Part shown: positions 1-5,837 of the stretch, in pieces
Layout: every line of letters starts with the position of its first letter
How positions within the stretch are numbered: the stretch's first letter is position 1
Assembly: GCA_038238115.1 (NCBI GenBank)
Contig: JBBRYB010000142.1
Location: 1 to 6,194, forward strand
Source: JBBRYB01 sp038238115
GTDB lineage: Bacteria; Actinomycetota; Actinomycetes; Propionibacteriales; Nocardioidaceae
Direction of reading: 5' to 3'
Length of the DNA: 6,194 bases
Program-made: the position numbers and the translations under genes
The notes under the pieces: model-generated
Told to the model about the DNA's origin: nothing
Seen by the model: only the letters and a program-made list of their open reading frames with translations
Database searches by the model: none

Positions 1-72
1 GCTTCGGCTCCTCGCCACCGGCGCCGACGCGCCGGAGCCGTCAAGGTGCAGCGCCCCACCGGACGAACGACC

Positions 73-147
73 TTGACAGCGACAAACGTCGACGCACAAT
101 CGCAGGCGCCGAAACCGCGTTCTTGACAGAGGGGAGCCGGATAGACT
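73..147 (+). promoter_or_regulatory. Possible promoter region upstream of the sulfotransferase gene
   Basis: Two perfect TTGACA hexamers occur 50 bp apart (73-78 and 123-128). The first has CACAAT (95-100) after a 16-bp spacer, a 4/6 match to TATAAT. The second is followed by TAGACT (142-147), which fits the actinobacterial TANNNT pattern, but the 13-bp spacer is too short for a standard sigma-70-type promoter. The first pair is therefore the better candidate and would give a leader of about 90 bases. Nothing else in 1-197 can be assigned. Short open frames enter from the left edge, but none can be recognised as the end of a gene. Confidence 0.25.
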
Positions 148-158
148 GTGAGGATCGC
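144..158 (+). repeat. 15-bp direct repeat, copy 1
   Basis: GACTGTGAGGATCGC is found here and again, identical and in the same orientation, at 938-952, on the other side of the sulfotransferase gene. In both copies the repeat contains a GTG that could start a very short frame reading M-R-I-A. In this copy the frame is 19 codons and overlaps the start of the sulfotransferase gene. The origin of the repeat is unknown. Confidence 0.6.
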
Positions 159-197
159 AGGCATGACAGGGCGTCGCCAGGCTGAAACACTCGCAGT

Positions 198-821
198 ATG
201 TCGTTGACCATCGTTGGCGCTGGCCTCGGGCGCACCGGAACATCGTCGCTCCAAGAAGCCCTCGGCATCGTCCTGAACGGCCCCGTATTCCACATGGGCG
301 AGGTATTCGCCAACCTCGACAGCGTTTCGACCTGGCATGCCGCCGTCGTCGGTACGCCGACGGACTGGAACAGTTTGCTGGCCGGTTACTCCGCGACGCT
401 AGATTGGCCAGCGGTTAGCTGCTGGCGCGACATCGCGGCGGCCAACCCGGAGGCTCTCGTACTGCTGTCCACCCGCTCTAGCGCAGTGGAGTGGTGGAAC
501 AGCGTGAGCAAGACCCTGTTCGCTGTTCTAGATCGCGACTTCCCGCCTCAGCTGCAGCCGATGAGGGCTATGAACGAAGCCATGTTCGAGAGGTTCACGC
601 CGCATTGGCGGGACCGCAATGCCGCGATGGCGGCCTACGACGCGCACAACGCCGCCGTGCGCGCGGCGGTACCGGGCGACCGGCTCATCGACTGGCAACC
701 GCGTGGCGGGTGGGAGCCGATCTGCTCGGCCTTGTGCATCCCCGTCCCCGACATCGCATTTCCGCATGCCAACACTTCTGAGGACTTTCAAAAGAGCGTC
801 GACGAGCGGCTGAACCGGTAG
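198..821 (+). CDS. Sulfotransferase family protein (Sulfotransfer_4-like)
   Basis: The 207-residue product resembles the small bacterial sulfotransferase family with a PAPS-binding P-loop-like fold. Members are predicted to move a sulfuryl group from PAPS to an acceptor, but their substrates are largely unknown. Seen in the sequence: an N-terminal strand followed by the 5'-phosphosulfate loop GRTGTSSLQ (residues 11-19); the segment GYSATLDWPA (63-72), characteristic of this family; and a strand-helix segment with VLLSTRS (88-94) followed by EWWNS, which fits the 3'-phosphate-binding motif. The family-typical ending GWEP (171-174), with PVPD and FPHANTSEDF after it, is also present. The length is normal, and no signal peptide or membrane segment is visible, so it should be cytoplasmic. 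The ATG at 198 is the start just before the P-loop, but it lacks a clear Shine-Dalgarno sequence. It appears monocistronic, with a hairpin shortly after the stop. Family assignment is confident; the substrate cannot be inferred. Confidence 0.88.
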   Translation: MSLTIVGAGLGRTGTSSLQEALGIVLNGPVFHMGEVFANLDSVSTWHAAVVGTPTDWNSLLAGYSATLDWPAVSCWRDIAAANPEALVLLSTRSSAVEWWNSVSKTLFAVLDRDFPPQLQPMRAMNEAMFERFTPHWRDRNAAMAAYDAHNAAVRAAVPGDRLIDWQPRGGWEPICSALCIPVPDIAFPHANTSEDFQKSVDERLNR

Positions 822-831
822 CGCACAACGG

Positions 832-859
832 CGCGACAACTTGCAGACGCAATGTCGCG
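832..859 (+). terminator. Hairpin after the sulfotransferase gene, probable terminator
   Basis: The hairpin begins 10 bases after the stop codon. CGCGACA (832-838) pairs with TGTCGCG (853-859). After a 2-base bulge, TTGC (841-844) pairs with GCAA (849-852) around an AGAC loop. The stem totals 11 pairs. No T-run follows, which is common for actinobacterial terminator hairpins, so termination is inferred rather than certain. Confidence 0.5.
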
Positions 860-937
860 GAACCCCTCGTTGGCGGGTCTCGACCGCTCCTCGGCTGCCA
901 TGAGCGGGCAGACGCGAGCGCCGACAGGCGGCGGTAT

Positions 938-952
938 GACTGTGAGGATCGC
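938..952 (+). repeat. 15-bp direct repeat, copy 2
   Basis: This is an exact copy of the 15-mer at 144-158, 794 bp downstream. Three bases (CGG) also match a few positions upstream of each copy. It lies in the gene-free stretch before the IS110 remnant, close to where the left end of that element is expected. It could be a leftover of a duplication or insertion event, or chance sharing of a regulatory site. Confidence 0.6.
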
Positions 953-979
953 CAACGCAGCCTGATGGTGGTGGGCTGT

Positions 980-1066
980 GGTTGGCGACCGCGGGTGTGA
1001 CCCCCGGAATGGCTGGCTTAGTGCCTTGCTGCGACATGTCCGCTCGTGGTCGCCGGCCCCGGCCGG
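980..1066 (+). ncRNA. Structured region, candidate bridge RNA of the IS110 remnant
   Basis: GGTTGGCGACC (980-990) can pair with GGTCGCCGGCC (1048-1058) over 11 consecutive pairs, two of them G-U, enclosing 57 bases. Within it, CGGG (992-995) and CCCG (1003-1006) can form a small hairpin. CCGGCC (1053-1058) can alternatively pair with GGCCGG (1061-1066). A perfect 10-bp palindrome, CCTGATCAGG, follows at 1081-1090. Members of the IS110 group are known to encode a guide-like bridge RNA in the non-coding end beside the recombinase gene, and this region occupies that place. Calling it a bridge RNA is inference. High GC makes stems likely by chance, and the element is dead. Confidence 0.35.
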
Positions 1067-1195
1067 GTTGGAGGAGCTGGCCTGATCAGGAGCTTGACCA
1101 CCTGGCGTTAGAGGCGCCCGGCGTGTCTCATCACAGTCCTGCCGAGCCTCCGTCCCGGACCGGAACCACGTCCCGTCCGGCGAAGGAGAGAACGC

Positions 1196-2260
1196 ATGAA
1201 CAGTCTGCCGACCTACGCGAAGTAGTCGATGTCGTCATGGCGTCGACACCCACGTTCAAACGCACTCAGCAGCGGTCCTCGACACTGCGACTGGTGGTGT
1301 CCTCGACGAGATCACCGTCGATGCGACAGCCGAGGGCTATGCCGAGCTAGTGGAGTTCGCCAACAACTACGCGACGTTGCGGGCCTGGGCGATCGAGGGG
1401 GGCCGGTGGCCACGGCGCCGGTCTGAGCCGTCACCTGCTGGAGATGTCGGAGATCGTCGTCGAGTTGGACCGCCCCAAGCGGGCTGCGCGCCGCAACGGG
1501 GCGAAGTCCGACCCGCTCGATGCGATCCGGGCTGCGCGTGAAGCGATGGACCGACCGCGGTTGGGAACTCCACGCAGCGGTGGCGAACGCCAAGCACTGT
1601 CGGTGCTCCTGGCTTCTCGCCGCTCTGCGATCAACGCCTCCACCGAGGCCCAGCAGCAGGTCTTCAGCCTGGTGATCGCGGCACCTGAACCCATCCGTGC
1701 CCGCCCGGTTCCGTGGTCAGAAGCGTGCCGCGATGCTCAATACCGCCGCGAGCCTACGGGTGCATTCGTCGTGGGACGTGGAGATGACCAGCACGGTCGT
1801 GGCGCTGCGGACCTTGGCTCGTCGCGCACACGCGATGTTGAAAGAGGCACGTGAGCTGCAGAAGGCGATCTTGGCCATCATCCGCAACTGGCGTCCTGAT
1901 CTGCTCGAGGAGTTCGGCGTCGGACCGATCGTCGCAGCGACGGTGTTGTGCGCCTGGTCCCATCCCGGGCGGATCCACTAGGAGGCAGCGTTCGCGATGC
2001 TCGCCGGAGTGGCACCGATCCCGGCCAACAGCGGCCAGGTCACCAACCGGTATCGGCTCAACCGTTACGGTGACCGGAACCTCAACACGGCCTTGCACAC
2101 CGTGGTCCAGAGCCGGATCCAGTACCAGCCAGCCACCCGCGACTACGTCGCTCGACGCACCGCCGAGGGAAAGACCAGCCGAGAGATCAAACGCTGCCTT
2201 GCCCGCTACGTCGCCCGAGACCTCTACCGCCTACTTGAAAGTGCGGCCGCAGCGGCTTGA
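1196..2260 (+). pseudogene. IS110-family transposase (DEDD plus serine), broken
   Basis: This is the remnant of a roughly 355-residue IS110-type recombinase with a RuvC-like DEDD domain and a C-terminal Transposase_20-type domain. A good ribosome site, AAGGAGAG (1183-1190), precedes ATG 1196, but that frame stops after nine codons. The family sequence resumes in the next frame as EQSADLREVVDVVM. A second break near 1240 moves reading to VDTHVQTH, a third at about 1398-1404 to GGHGAGLSRHLLEMSEIVVE, and a fourth near 1703 to RFRGQKRAAML. A TAG at 1979-1981 then interrupts GRIH-stop-EAAFAMLAG in frame. All expected catalytic residues remain readable: Asp (1245-1247), Glu (1395-1397), the DPLD pair (1510-1512, 1519-1521), and the candidate serine in PANSGQ (2030-2032). 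The protein sequence is otherwise family-like, so decay seems fairly recent. No functional protein can be made. Confidence 0.88.
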
Positions 2261-2321
2261 CGGAGCATAGGAGCGTCGCGGCCACCGCTTACCTGCGGAG
2301 AGAAGGCTGGCCACCTCGACG

Positions 2322-2341
2322 GAAGGCTACGTGTCGCCTTC
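2322..2341 (-). terminator. Weak hairpin at the cupin gene end
   Basis: GAAGGC (2322-2327) and GCCTTC (2336-2341) can form a 6-bp stem with an 8-base loop. The hairpin overlaps the last codons of the cupin gene and lies between it and the converging IS110 remnant. It has no T-run. This is a possible terminator only. The rest of 2261-2326 shows nothing beyond the presumed right end of the IS. Confidence 0.25.
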
Positions 2342-2737
2342 GCGCTGCCTGGTTCCACCGAAGAATGCGGCTTCGACGGTCGAGGGCCAGATGCAGAGCA
2401 GTCGACCTCCTTCAGGGCCGGTTCGGAAGCCGTGGACAGCGCCAGGCGGGATGAAGACGAAAGTGCCCGGCCCGACTCCCTCCGCCGGAGCGGAGTCGGT
2501 GTAGAACGTGTAACTGCCTTCAAGGACGTAGAAGGCTTCCGCTTCATCGTGGGTGTGCGGTGGGTTGTCGAAGCCAGGGTCCTGCCACGCCTCTCCGATT
2601 GCCCAGTGTCCCCCGGTCTCGGTTCGGGATGCGATGCGCGTGATGTGCGCCCGACGGTCACCACCCATCGGGAGGATGATGCGATCCCCGTCGGCAGGCC
2701 CACGCAGTGCCACCGTCGGTCCCTCGTGTTCAGGCAT
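2327..2737 (-). CDS. Small single-domain cupin protein
   Basis: The product is 136 residues and forms one cupin barrel, the size of the many small metal-binding cupins in actinobacteria. Cupin motif 1 is visible as H61-T-H63-x3-E67-x6-G74 in PPHTHDEAEAFYVLEG. Motif 2 is G91-x5-P97-x-G99-x2-H102, with threonine instead of the usual Asn at its end. Both metal-ligand histidines of motif 1, the Glu and the motif 2 histidine are present, so a divalent metal centre is likely. The reaction cannot be inferred: such proteins include dioxygenases, isomerases and sugar- or ligand-binding proteins. ATG 2737 was chosen because GGGAG lies 5 bases upstream on the minus strand and the family similarity begins there, although the frame stays open to 3019. 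It is divergent from the SnoaL-like gene and convergent with the IS110 remnant. Confidence 0.85.
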   Translation of the reverse strand: MPEHEGPTVALRGPADGDRIILPMGGDRRAHITRIASRTETGGHWAIGEAWQDPGFDNPPHTHDEAEAFYVLEGSYTFYTDSAPAEGVGPGTFVFIPPGAVHGFRTGPEGGRLLCIWPSTVEAAFFGGTRQREGDT

Positions 2738-2774
2738 TCCGTCTCCCAGGATGGCGTGCGTTGACCCGTCACCC

Positions 2775-2818
2775 GAAGGTATCGCTGGGGTCTGCGGAAG
2801 GTATCGCTGGGGTCTGCG
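2775..2818. repeat. 22-bp perfect tandem duplication in the divergent intergenic region
   Basis: A 22-bp unit beginning GAAGGTATCGCTGG and ending GGTCTGCG occurs at 2775-2796 and is repeated without a gap or mismatch at 2797-2818. It lies 38 bp upstream of the cupin start and 178 bp upstream of the SnoaL-like start. The unit is about two helical turns. On the minus strand each copy contains TACCTT, which fits TANNNT, so the duplication could double a promoter element or regulator site of the cupin gene. It may equally be a neutral slippage duplication. Confidence 0.8.
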
Positions 2819-2828
2819 GACCTGAAGA

Positions 2829-2996
2829 GTGGAGCTGAGGTGCTGCAGACGCCGGCTCCGGCTTGAGGCAGCGGTCCGCGACCCGGCTCCGCTGCGTATC
2901 GTGTGGAGCCTGTTCGCGCGGATGAGCCCGGCGAAGCTGGTGCCGCAGACCTTTGCGTACGTCGAAGAATGCCCGCGCCGAAAAAGGGGGTCCGAG
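2829..2996 (+). other. Coding-like leftover fused in frame upstream of the SnoaL-like gene
   Basis: The frame of the SnoaL-like gene remains open upstream to GTG 2829. The stretch from about 2880 to 2990 translates to a protein-like sequence, including RIVWSLFARMSP and KLVPQTFAYVEEC, with strongly GC-rich third positions. It is not part of the SnoaL fold, and GTG 2829 has no ribosome site. It may be the end of a gene whose front was lost near the 22-bp tandem repeat. I cannot identify the family. It may also be chance coding-like sequence in a high-GC genome. Confidence 0.3.
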
Positions 2997-3416
2997 ATGA
3001 CGGCGATCCAGTCCAACAAAGACGTCGTTCTGCGGTTCTACGAGGACTGGAACCGTGGCTCGCTCGACTTCGACGCCTTGGTGGCCGACAAGATGATCAA
3101 CCATCAACCTGAAGCCGAGCCCGAGATCGGTCGCGATCTTTTCACCGCTGCGATCCGTGGGGTCATGACTGCAGTGCCCGACTCCCAGTGGGACGTCGGG
3201 GACATGATCGCCGACAACGACCGCGTCGCCGTCCGGATCACGTGGTCGGGGACATACCGCGCCCCGCAGTTTCGCGGGGCGTCCATCCCGGAGCCGGCGC
3301 CCTTCTCCGTTGAGCACATCCACATCTACCGCGTCACCCATGGCCGGCTGGCCGAGCACTGGGTCGTCCGGGACGATCTGACCATGCTCCATCAACTTCA
3401 CGCCATCGCACACTGA
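2997..3416 (+). CDS. SnoaL-like / ester cyclase family protein (NTF2-like fold)
   Basis: The 139-residue product has the order typical of SnoaL-like polyketide cyclase and ester cyclase proteins. An N-terminal helix NKDVVLRFYEDWN (7-19) leads to the pocket segment DKMINHQP (31-38). A helix follows ending with TAVPDSQWDVGDMIADNDRVAVRITWSGTY (58-87). Last come the closing strands SVEHIHIYRVTHGRLAEHWVVRDDL (104-128). EHW and the following Asp match the conserved pocket end of the family. The fold catalyses cyclisation, isomerisation or hydrolysis in some members, and many have no known function; nothing nearby points to a polyketide pathway. ATG 2997 is chosen because AGGGGG ends 6 bases before it and the family starts there, although the frame is open to 2829. 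It is divergent from the cupin and about 160 bp before the GNAT gene. Confidence 0.85.
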   Translation: MTAIQSNKDVVLRFYEDWNRGSLDFDALVADKMINHQPEAEPEIGRDLFTAAIRGVMTAVPDSQWDVGDMIADNDRVAVRITWSGTYRAPQFRGASIPEPAPFSVEHIHIYRVTHGRLAEHWVVRDDLTMLHQLHAIAH

Positions 3417-3579
3417 GCTGACTCCGCGGCTGAACGCCCAAAGTGGGGGTCTAAATCGAGAGAACGCAATGCGATGGGCTTTCTGGGAGAAAAGGGCGTG
3501 TCCGCCTAGCTCTGTTCCGGCCAGGGATCGGTGACCGGGCGGCACTGCACTGTCGGTCCCGCTCTATAGGTTGACAGTC

Positions 3580-4050
3580 GTGACGATCACTCTCCGCGCG
3601 CTCAATGATGACGATCTCAACGATCTCTTCCGATGGGAGAGTGATCGTGTGGCGGCCAGCATGGCGGCTTTCACCCGTCCCGACCCCACGGACCGGGCGG
3701 CGTTTGAGGCGCACTACCAGCGCGTGCGATTCGACCCGGAGAACACTACGCGTGCGATCGACGAGGACGGCGCGCTTGTCGGCATGATCGCAAGCTTTAC
3801 GCTGGAGGGTGACCGTGAGTTGACCTACTGGGTCGATCCATCGCGGTGGGGGGGCGGTATCGCCTCTGGAGCCGTGCGACTCTTCGTCCCGGACGAGCCT
3901 CAAAGACCGCTCTACGCGCGAGCTGCGGAGCACAACGTCGGCTCGCACAGGGTGCTCGAACGGAACGGCTTTGTGAAGATCGGTGAAGAAACGTCTTGGG
4001 CCGACGGCGCCGGAAAGGACGTCGTTGAATACATCTACCGGCTCGACTGA
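3580..4050 (+). CDS. GNAT family N-acetyltransferase (RimJ-like)
   Basis: The 156-residue protein is a GCN5-related acetyltransferase of the RimJ/RimL or aminoglycoside-acetyltransferase-like type, which transfers acetyl from acetyl-CoA to an amine. It opens with ITLRALNDDDLNDLFRWESD (3-22). A central strand ALVGMIAS (65-72) comes next. Motif A, WVDPSRWGGGIASGAV (84-99), has the R-x-x-G-x-G/A-type CoA loop. Motif B follows as HNVGSHRVLERNGFVKIGEE (118-137). The substrate cannot be told. A TTG at 3571 is also in frame, but AGG touches it directly, so it is a poor start. GTG 3580 begins where family members usually start, and TAGGTT (3567-3572) lies 7 bases before it, consistent with a leaderless message. 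The upstream gap 3417-3566 shows no convincing gene. The stop abuts a truncated VOC gene. Confidence 0.85.
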   Translation: MTITLRALNDDDLNDLFRWESDRVAASMAAFTRPDPTDRAAFEAHYQRVRFDPENTTRAIDEDGALVGMIASFTLEGDRELTYWVDPSRWGGGIASGAVRLFVPDEPQRPLYARAAEHNVGSHRVLERNGFVKIGEETSWADGAGKDVVEYIYRLD

Positions 4051-4064
4051 TCTCCGCTCCGATC

Positions 4065-4274
4065 GCTGAGGGACCCACACGGCCTAACGAGATCGGCATG
4101 CACCGAGTCGCCGTCTCCGTCGACGACATCGACGAGGCCCTCGAGATCGCCGCGAGGCACGGCTGCCACCCGCTGCGCGGCGTGGCGACCTACCAAGACG
4201 TCTACAAGCTCACCTACCTCCGCGGCCCCAACGGCATCCTCGTGATGCTCGCCCAGGAGCTGAACAAGAGCTGA
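4065..4274 (+). pseudogene. 3' half of a glyoxalase/VOC family gene (5'-truncated)
   Basis: Translation in this frame gives EGPTRPNEIG, then MHRVAVSVDDIDEALEIA, continuing with VYKLTYLRGPNGILVMLAQEL and a stop at 4272-4274. This is the second beta-alpha-beta-beta-beta half of a vicinal oxygen chelate protein. It includes the HRVAVSVDDIDEA strand-helix and the final RGPNGILVMLAQE segment, where the last metal-ligand Glu lies. The N-terminal half, with the first metal ligand, is missing: upstream sequence is the GNAT gene in another frame, ending only 15-20 bp before. A 58-residue peptide could start at ATG 4098, but it would be only half of the usual fold. It looks like a deletion junction. 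It could be a small translated domain, but no strong ribosome site is present. Its end lies 8 bp from the converging methyltransferase gene. Confidence 0.7.
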
Positions 4275-4282
4275 CCACGGGG

Positions 4283-5095
4283 CTATGGCGCCTGTGGGAG
4301 GTCGCGTCGCCGCGCGACGTGGAGGACGGCGCCCCAGCCGCGGCGGAGCAGCCCGTCTGCTCGCTGATCCAAGCGACGCCGGATCTCCGAGTACAGGCGA
4401 CGCCGCTGCCACGGCTCCATCGCGATATGGCCCGACAAAGTGTCGAGCAGCCCGATGTAGCCGTCAGCGTCGTAGGTGACCTCCCAGTCGAAGTGGCGCA
4501 CCAAAACGGGTTCGAACAGTCCACTTGCCTCGATGTCCTCGCGCTCGTCGGGCAGCTCGCCCGGCCGAGGGTAGGTCGCCCCCTCGGGCAGGCCTTCGCC
4601 GATCTCGTCGTAGACCTGCTGCAAGTCGGTGAATAGCGGGTCCCCGCCATCCGGAAAGACATGCGTGGCACCCCAGAACGCCACGTGGCCTCCCGGCCGC
4701 AGCAGCTCCCACACGCGCCGGTAGCGAACCGCTGGATCGAGCCAGTGCCAGGCGGTGGCCGCGAACACCAGATCGAACGGCTCGTGTTCCCAGGGATCCA
4801 TGCCCTCGAACGTGCTCTCAACGACCTCGACCCCAGGGAAGCCGGCCAGGTTGCGACGCGCCACGGCGGCCAGCGCCGGCCCGGGCTCGACGCAGGTGAT
4901 GCGAAAGCCCCCGCGGGCCAGCGGCAACGTGGCCTTGCCGGAGGCGCACCCGATCTCCAACAGCCGGTCATCCGCGCCGAGCCCAGCGGCGGCGATCAAC
5001 GCCTCGGACAGCCGCTCGGGGTACTCGGGCCGGGCCCGCTGGTAGAGATCAGCGGCCGAATCGAAGGTCATCCGCAGCCCGCGCCGATCAATCAT
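4283..5095 (-). CDS. Class I SAM-dependent methyltransferase
   Basis: The 270-residue protein has a Rossmann-like methyltransferase domain of the Methyltransf_11/25 type. Motif I is LLEIGCASGKATLPLA (45-60), the SAM-binding loop, and Glu70 in CVEPG is the ribose-binding acidic residue. FDLVFAATAWHWLDP (107-121) is motif IV, and LLRPGGHVAFWG (131-142) is the post-IV strand. The N-terminal FDSAADLYQRARPEYP (11-26) is common in actinobacterial members that methylate small molecules. The C-terminal third, rich in aromatic and acidic residues, probably shapes the substrate pocket; the substrate is unknown. No signal peptide is present. ATG 5095 gives the longest frame, but a second ATG (5071, residue 9) begins just before the conserved region and is a real alternative; neither has a strong ribosome site. 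It lies downstream of vapBC on the same strand, separated by 108 bp with a hairpin. Confidence 0.85.
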   Translation of the reverse strand: MIDRRGLRMTFDSAADLYQRARPEYPERLSEALIAAAGLGADDRLLEIGCASGKATLPLARGGFRITCVEPGPALAAVARRNLAGFPGVEVVESTFEGMDPWEHEPFDLVFAATAWHWLDPAVRYRRVWELLRPGGHVAFWGATHVFPDGGDPLFTDLQQVYDEIGEGLPEGATYPRPGELPDEREDIEASGLFEPVLVRHFDWEVTYDADGYIGLLDTLSGHIAMEPWQRRRLYSEIRRRLDQRADGLLRRGWGAVLHVARRRDLPQAP

Positions 5096-5169
5096 GCCTC
5101 GATCATCCCCGCTTTCCGCGGCGCCGGTCAGGGATTGGCTTGCGGCGAAGCCAGGCGCAGCGGATTAGT

Positions 5170-5200
5170 CGACAAAGCGTGCGACGCGATCGCCTTGTCG
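5170..5200 (-). terminator. Hairpin directly after vapC, probable terminator
   Basis: CGACAAAGCG (5170-5179) pairs with CGCCTTGTCG (5191-5200) with one mismatch, giving a 10-position stem and an 11-base loop. On the minus strand it starts 3 bases after the vapC stop. No T-run follows. It probably ends or attenuates vapBC transcription before the methyltransferase gene. A second, smaller stem, TGGCTT (5136-5141) with AAGCCA (5148-5153), lies further along. Confidence 0.5.
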
Positions 5201-5203
5201 AGC

Positions 5204-5602
5204 TCAATCAGTGAGGACGTCGACCGCGCATCGAAGTCCCGGGGCACGGGAAAGACGAAGGTCACTGGTCACCAGCGGAGCGTCCAGCATCTCGGCGAGC
5301 ACGACGTAGACGGCGTCGTACGGCGACACGCTCTCCCGCAGTTCCCAGACTCGGCGTAGGAGCGGCTCGTGATCCCAGCGCATGGCGGCGAGCTCGGCGA
5401 GATCACCCAGGATGTCGGTGGCGACCTCGACGTCCGTCTGGCCGAGGCGGACCCGCCGGCGAAGCGCTGCAGTGACCTCCACGTCGAGCAAGTGCGGCAC
5501 ATGCAGGTCAGGATCTTGACGAAGCCGTTCACGAGCACGGGCTCCGGCACCAGCGGTGCTCAGCAGCGCCGAGACGACGATGGAGGCATCGACGACGATC
5601 AC
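5204..5602 (-). CDS. vapC: VapC-type PIN-domain toxin ribonuclease
   Basis: The 132-residue product is the normal size for a VapC toxin, a Mg-dependent endoribonuclease that cuts tRNA or rRNA when its antitoxin is lost. The four acidic residues of the PIN active site are all present: Asp5 in MIVVDASIVV, Glu42 in LLDVEVTAAL, Asp96 in SPYDAVYVVLAE, and Asp114 in LVTSDLRL. The usual order of a first strand, a helical clip region and a final nuclease strand is kept, so the toxin should be active. Its ATG overlaps the end of vapB by ATGA, meaning translational coupling, as is standard for these operons. The target RNA cannot be told from the sequence. A hairpin follows the stop. This is a confident family call; no specific numbered VapC homologue is claimed. 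Confidence 0.92.
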   Translation of the reverse strand: MIVVDASIVVSALLSTAGAGARARERLRQDPDLHVPHLLDVEVTAALRRRVRLGQTDVEVATDILGDLAELAAMRWDHEPLLRRVWELRESVSPYDAVYVVLAEMLDAPLVTSDLRLSRAPGLRCAVDVLTD

Positions 5603-5832
5603 TCGCGCGGGCGTTCGGCGCTGACAGCCGCCCGTGCTTCAGAGAAAGTCATCGCGTCACCCCTGCGGTGTGCGGCTCGATCGAGCAAGTCTGCGAGCGA
5701 AGGCCGCCGCGCCAGGCGAGCCAACTCCTGCCTGGTGAAATCGGACAGGCTCATCCCCGCGGCCGCGGCGCGACGGCGGAGTTCTGCGTGCACGTCGTCA
5801 GGGACATCTCGGACCTGCAGCATCTTCGTCAC
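5599..5832 (-). CDS. vapB: VapB-type ribbon-helix-helix antitoxin
   Basis: This is the antitoxin partner of the PIN toxin. The N-terminal strand MLQVRDVPDDVHAELRRRA, followed by GMSLSDFTRQEL, is a ribbon-helix-helix DNA-binding domain that dimerises on the operator. The C-terminal part (LARRPSLADLLDRAAHRRG onward) is the flexible section that should wrap around VapC and block its active site. The frame is open to ATG 5841 (80 residues), but that ATG lies inside the predicted -10 element and has no ribosome site. GTG 5832 (77 residues, beginning MTKMLQVRDVP) sits 7 bases after the -10 hexamer and suits a leaderless message. ATG 5823, with GGTGA before it, is another option. The gene overlaps vapC by 4 bases and is probably autoregulated through the CATG array. 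Confidence 0.88.
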   Translation of the reverse strand: MTKMLQVRDVPDDVHAELRRRAAAAGMSLSDFTRQELARLARRPSLADLLDRAAHRRGDAMTFSEARAAVSAERPRE

Positions 5833-5837
5833 CGGAC

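Larger units (their letters stand above)
975..2285 (+). mobile_element. Decayed IS110-family insertion sequence (ends approximate)
   Basis: The element is recognised from its transposase remnant (1196-2260). IS110 elements have no classical inverted repeats and make little or no target duplication, so the ends cannot be placed exactly. The left limit is set just before the structured non-coding region and the right limit just after CATAGGAGC (2265-2273), which follows the transposase stop. The 822-1195 stretch holds no convincing gene. It contains the terminator-like hairpin, the direct repeat, and predicted RNA structure at 980-1066. The element is on the + strand, and its 3' end converges on the cupin gene. 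Confidence 0.7.

Noticed and set aside
528..1037. A 169-codon open frame on the minus strand opposite the sulfotransferase gene
   Set aside because: It is antisense to a well-supported gene, its product is arginine- and proline-rich without a recognisable fold, and such frames are usual in high-GC DNA.
980..1090. CRISPR-like or attC-like reading of the palindromes before the IS110 transposase
   Set aside because: There are no regularly spaced identical repeats and no integron-type conserved ends. The position beside an IS110 gene explains the structure better.
3469..3534. A 21-codon frame (MRWAFWEKRACPP...) between the SnoaL-like and GNAT genes
   Set aside because: It is too short to assess, has no family similarity that I recognise, and only a weak purine-rich upstream stretch.
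2769..3545. A 258-codon minus-strand frame opposite the SnoaL-like gene
   Set aside because: The SnoaL-like gene on the + strand has a clear family match and ribosome site; the opposite frame shows no family features.
4210..4971. A 253-codon minus-strand frame overlapping the methyltransferase in another frame
   Set aside because: Low-complexity Arg/Ser/Pro/Gly/Ala product. The methyltransferase frame has all SAM motifs.
2327..5095. A biosynthetic cluster made of the cupin, SnoaL-like, GNAT and methyltransferase genes
   Set aside because: The genes are on alternating strands with separate control regions, and no core biosynthetic enzyme is present; a shared pathway is not supported.
4661..5359. 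A 232-codon + strand frame spanning the methyltransferase start and the vapC end
   Set aside because: It is antisense to two supported genes and has no recognisable domain.
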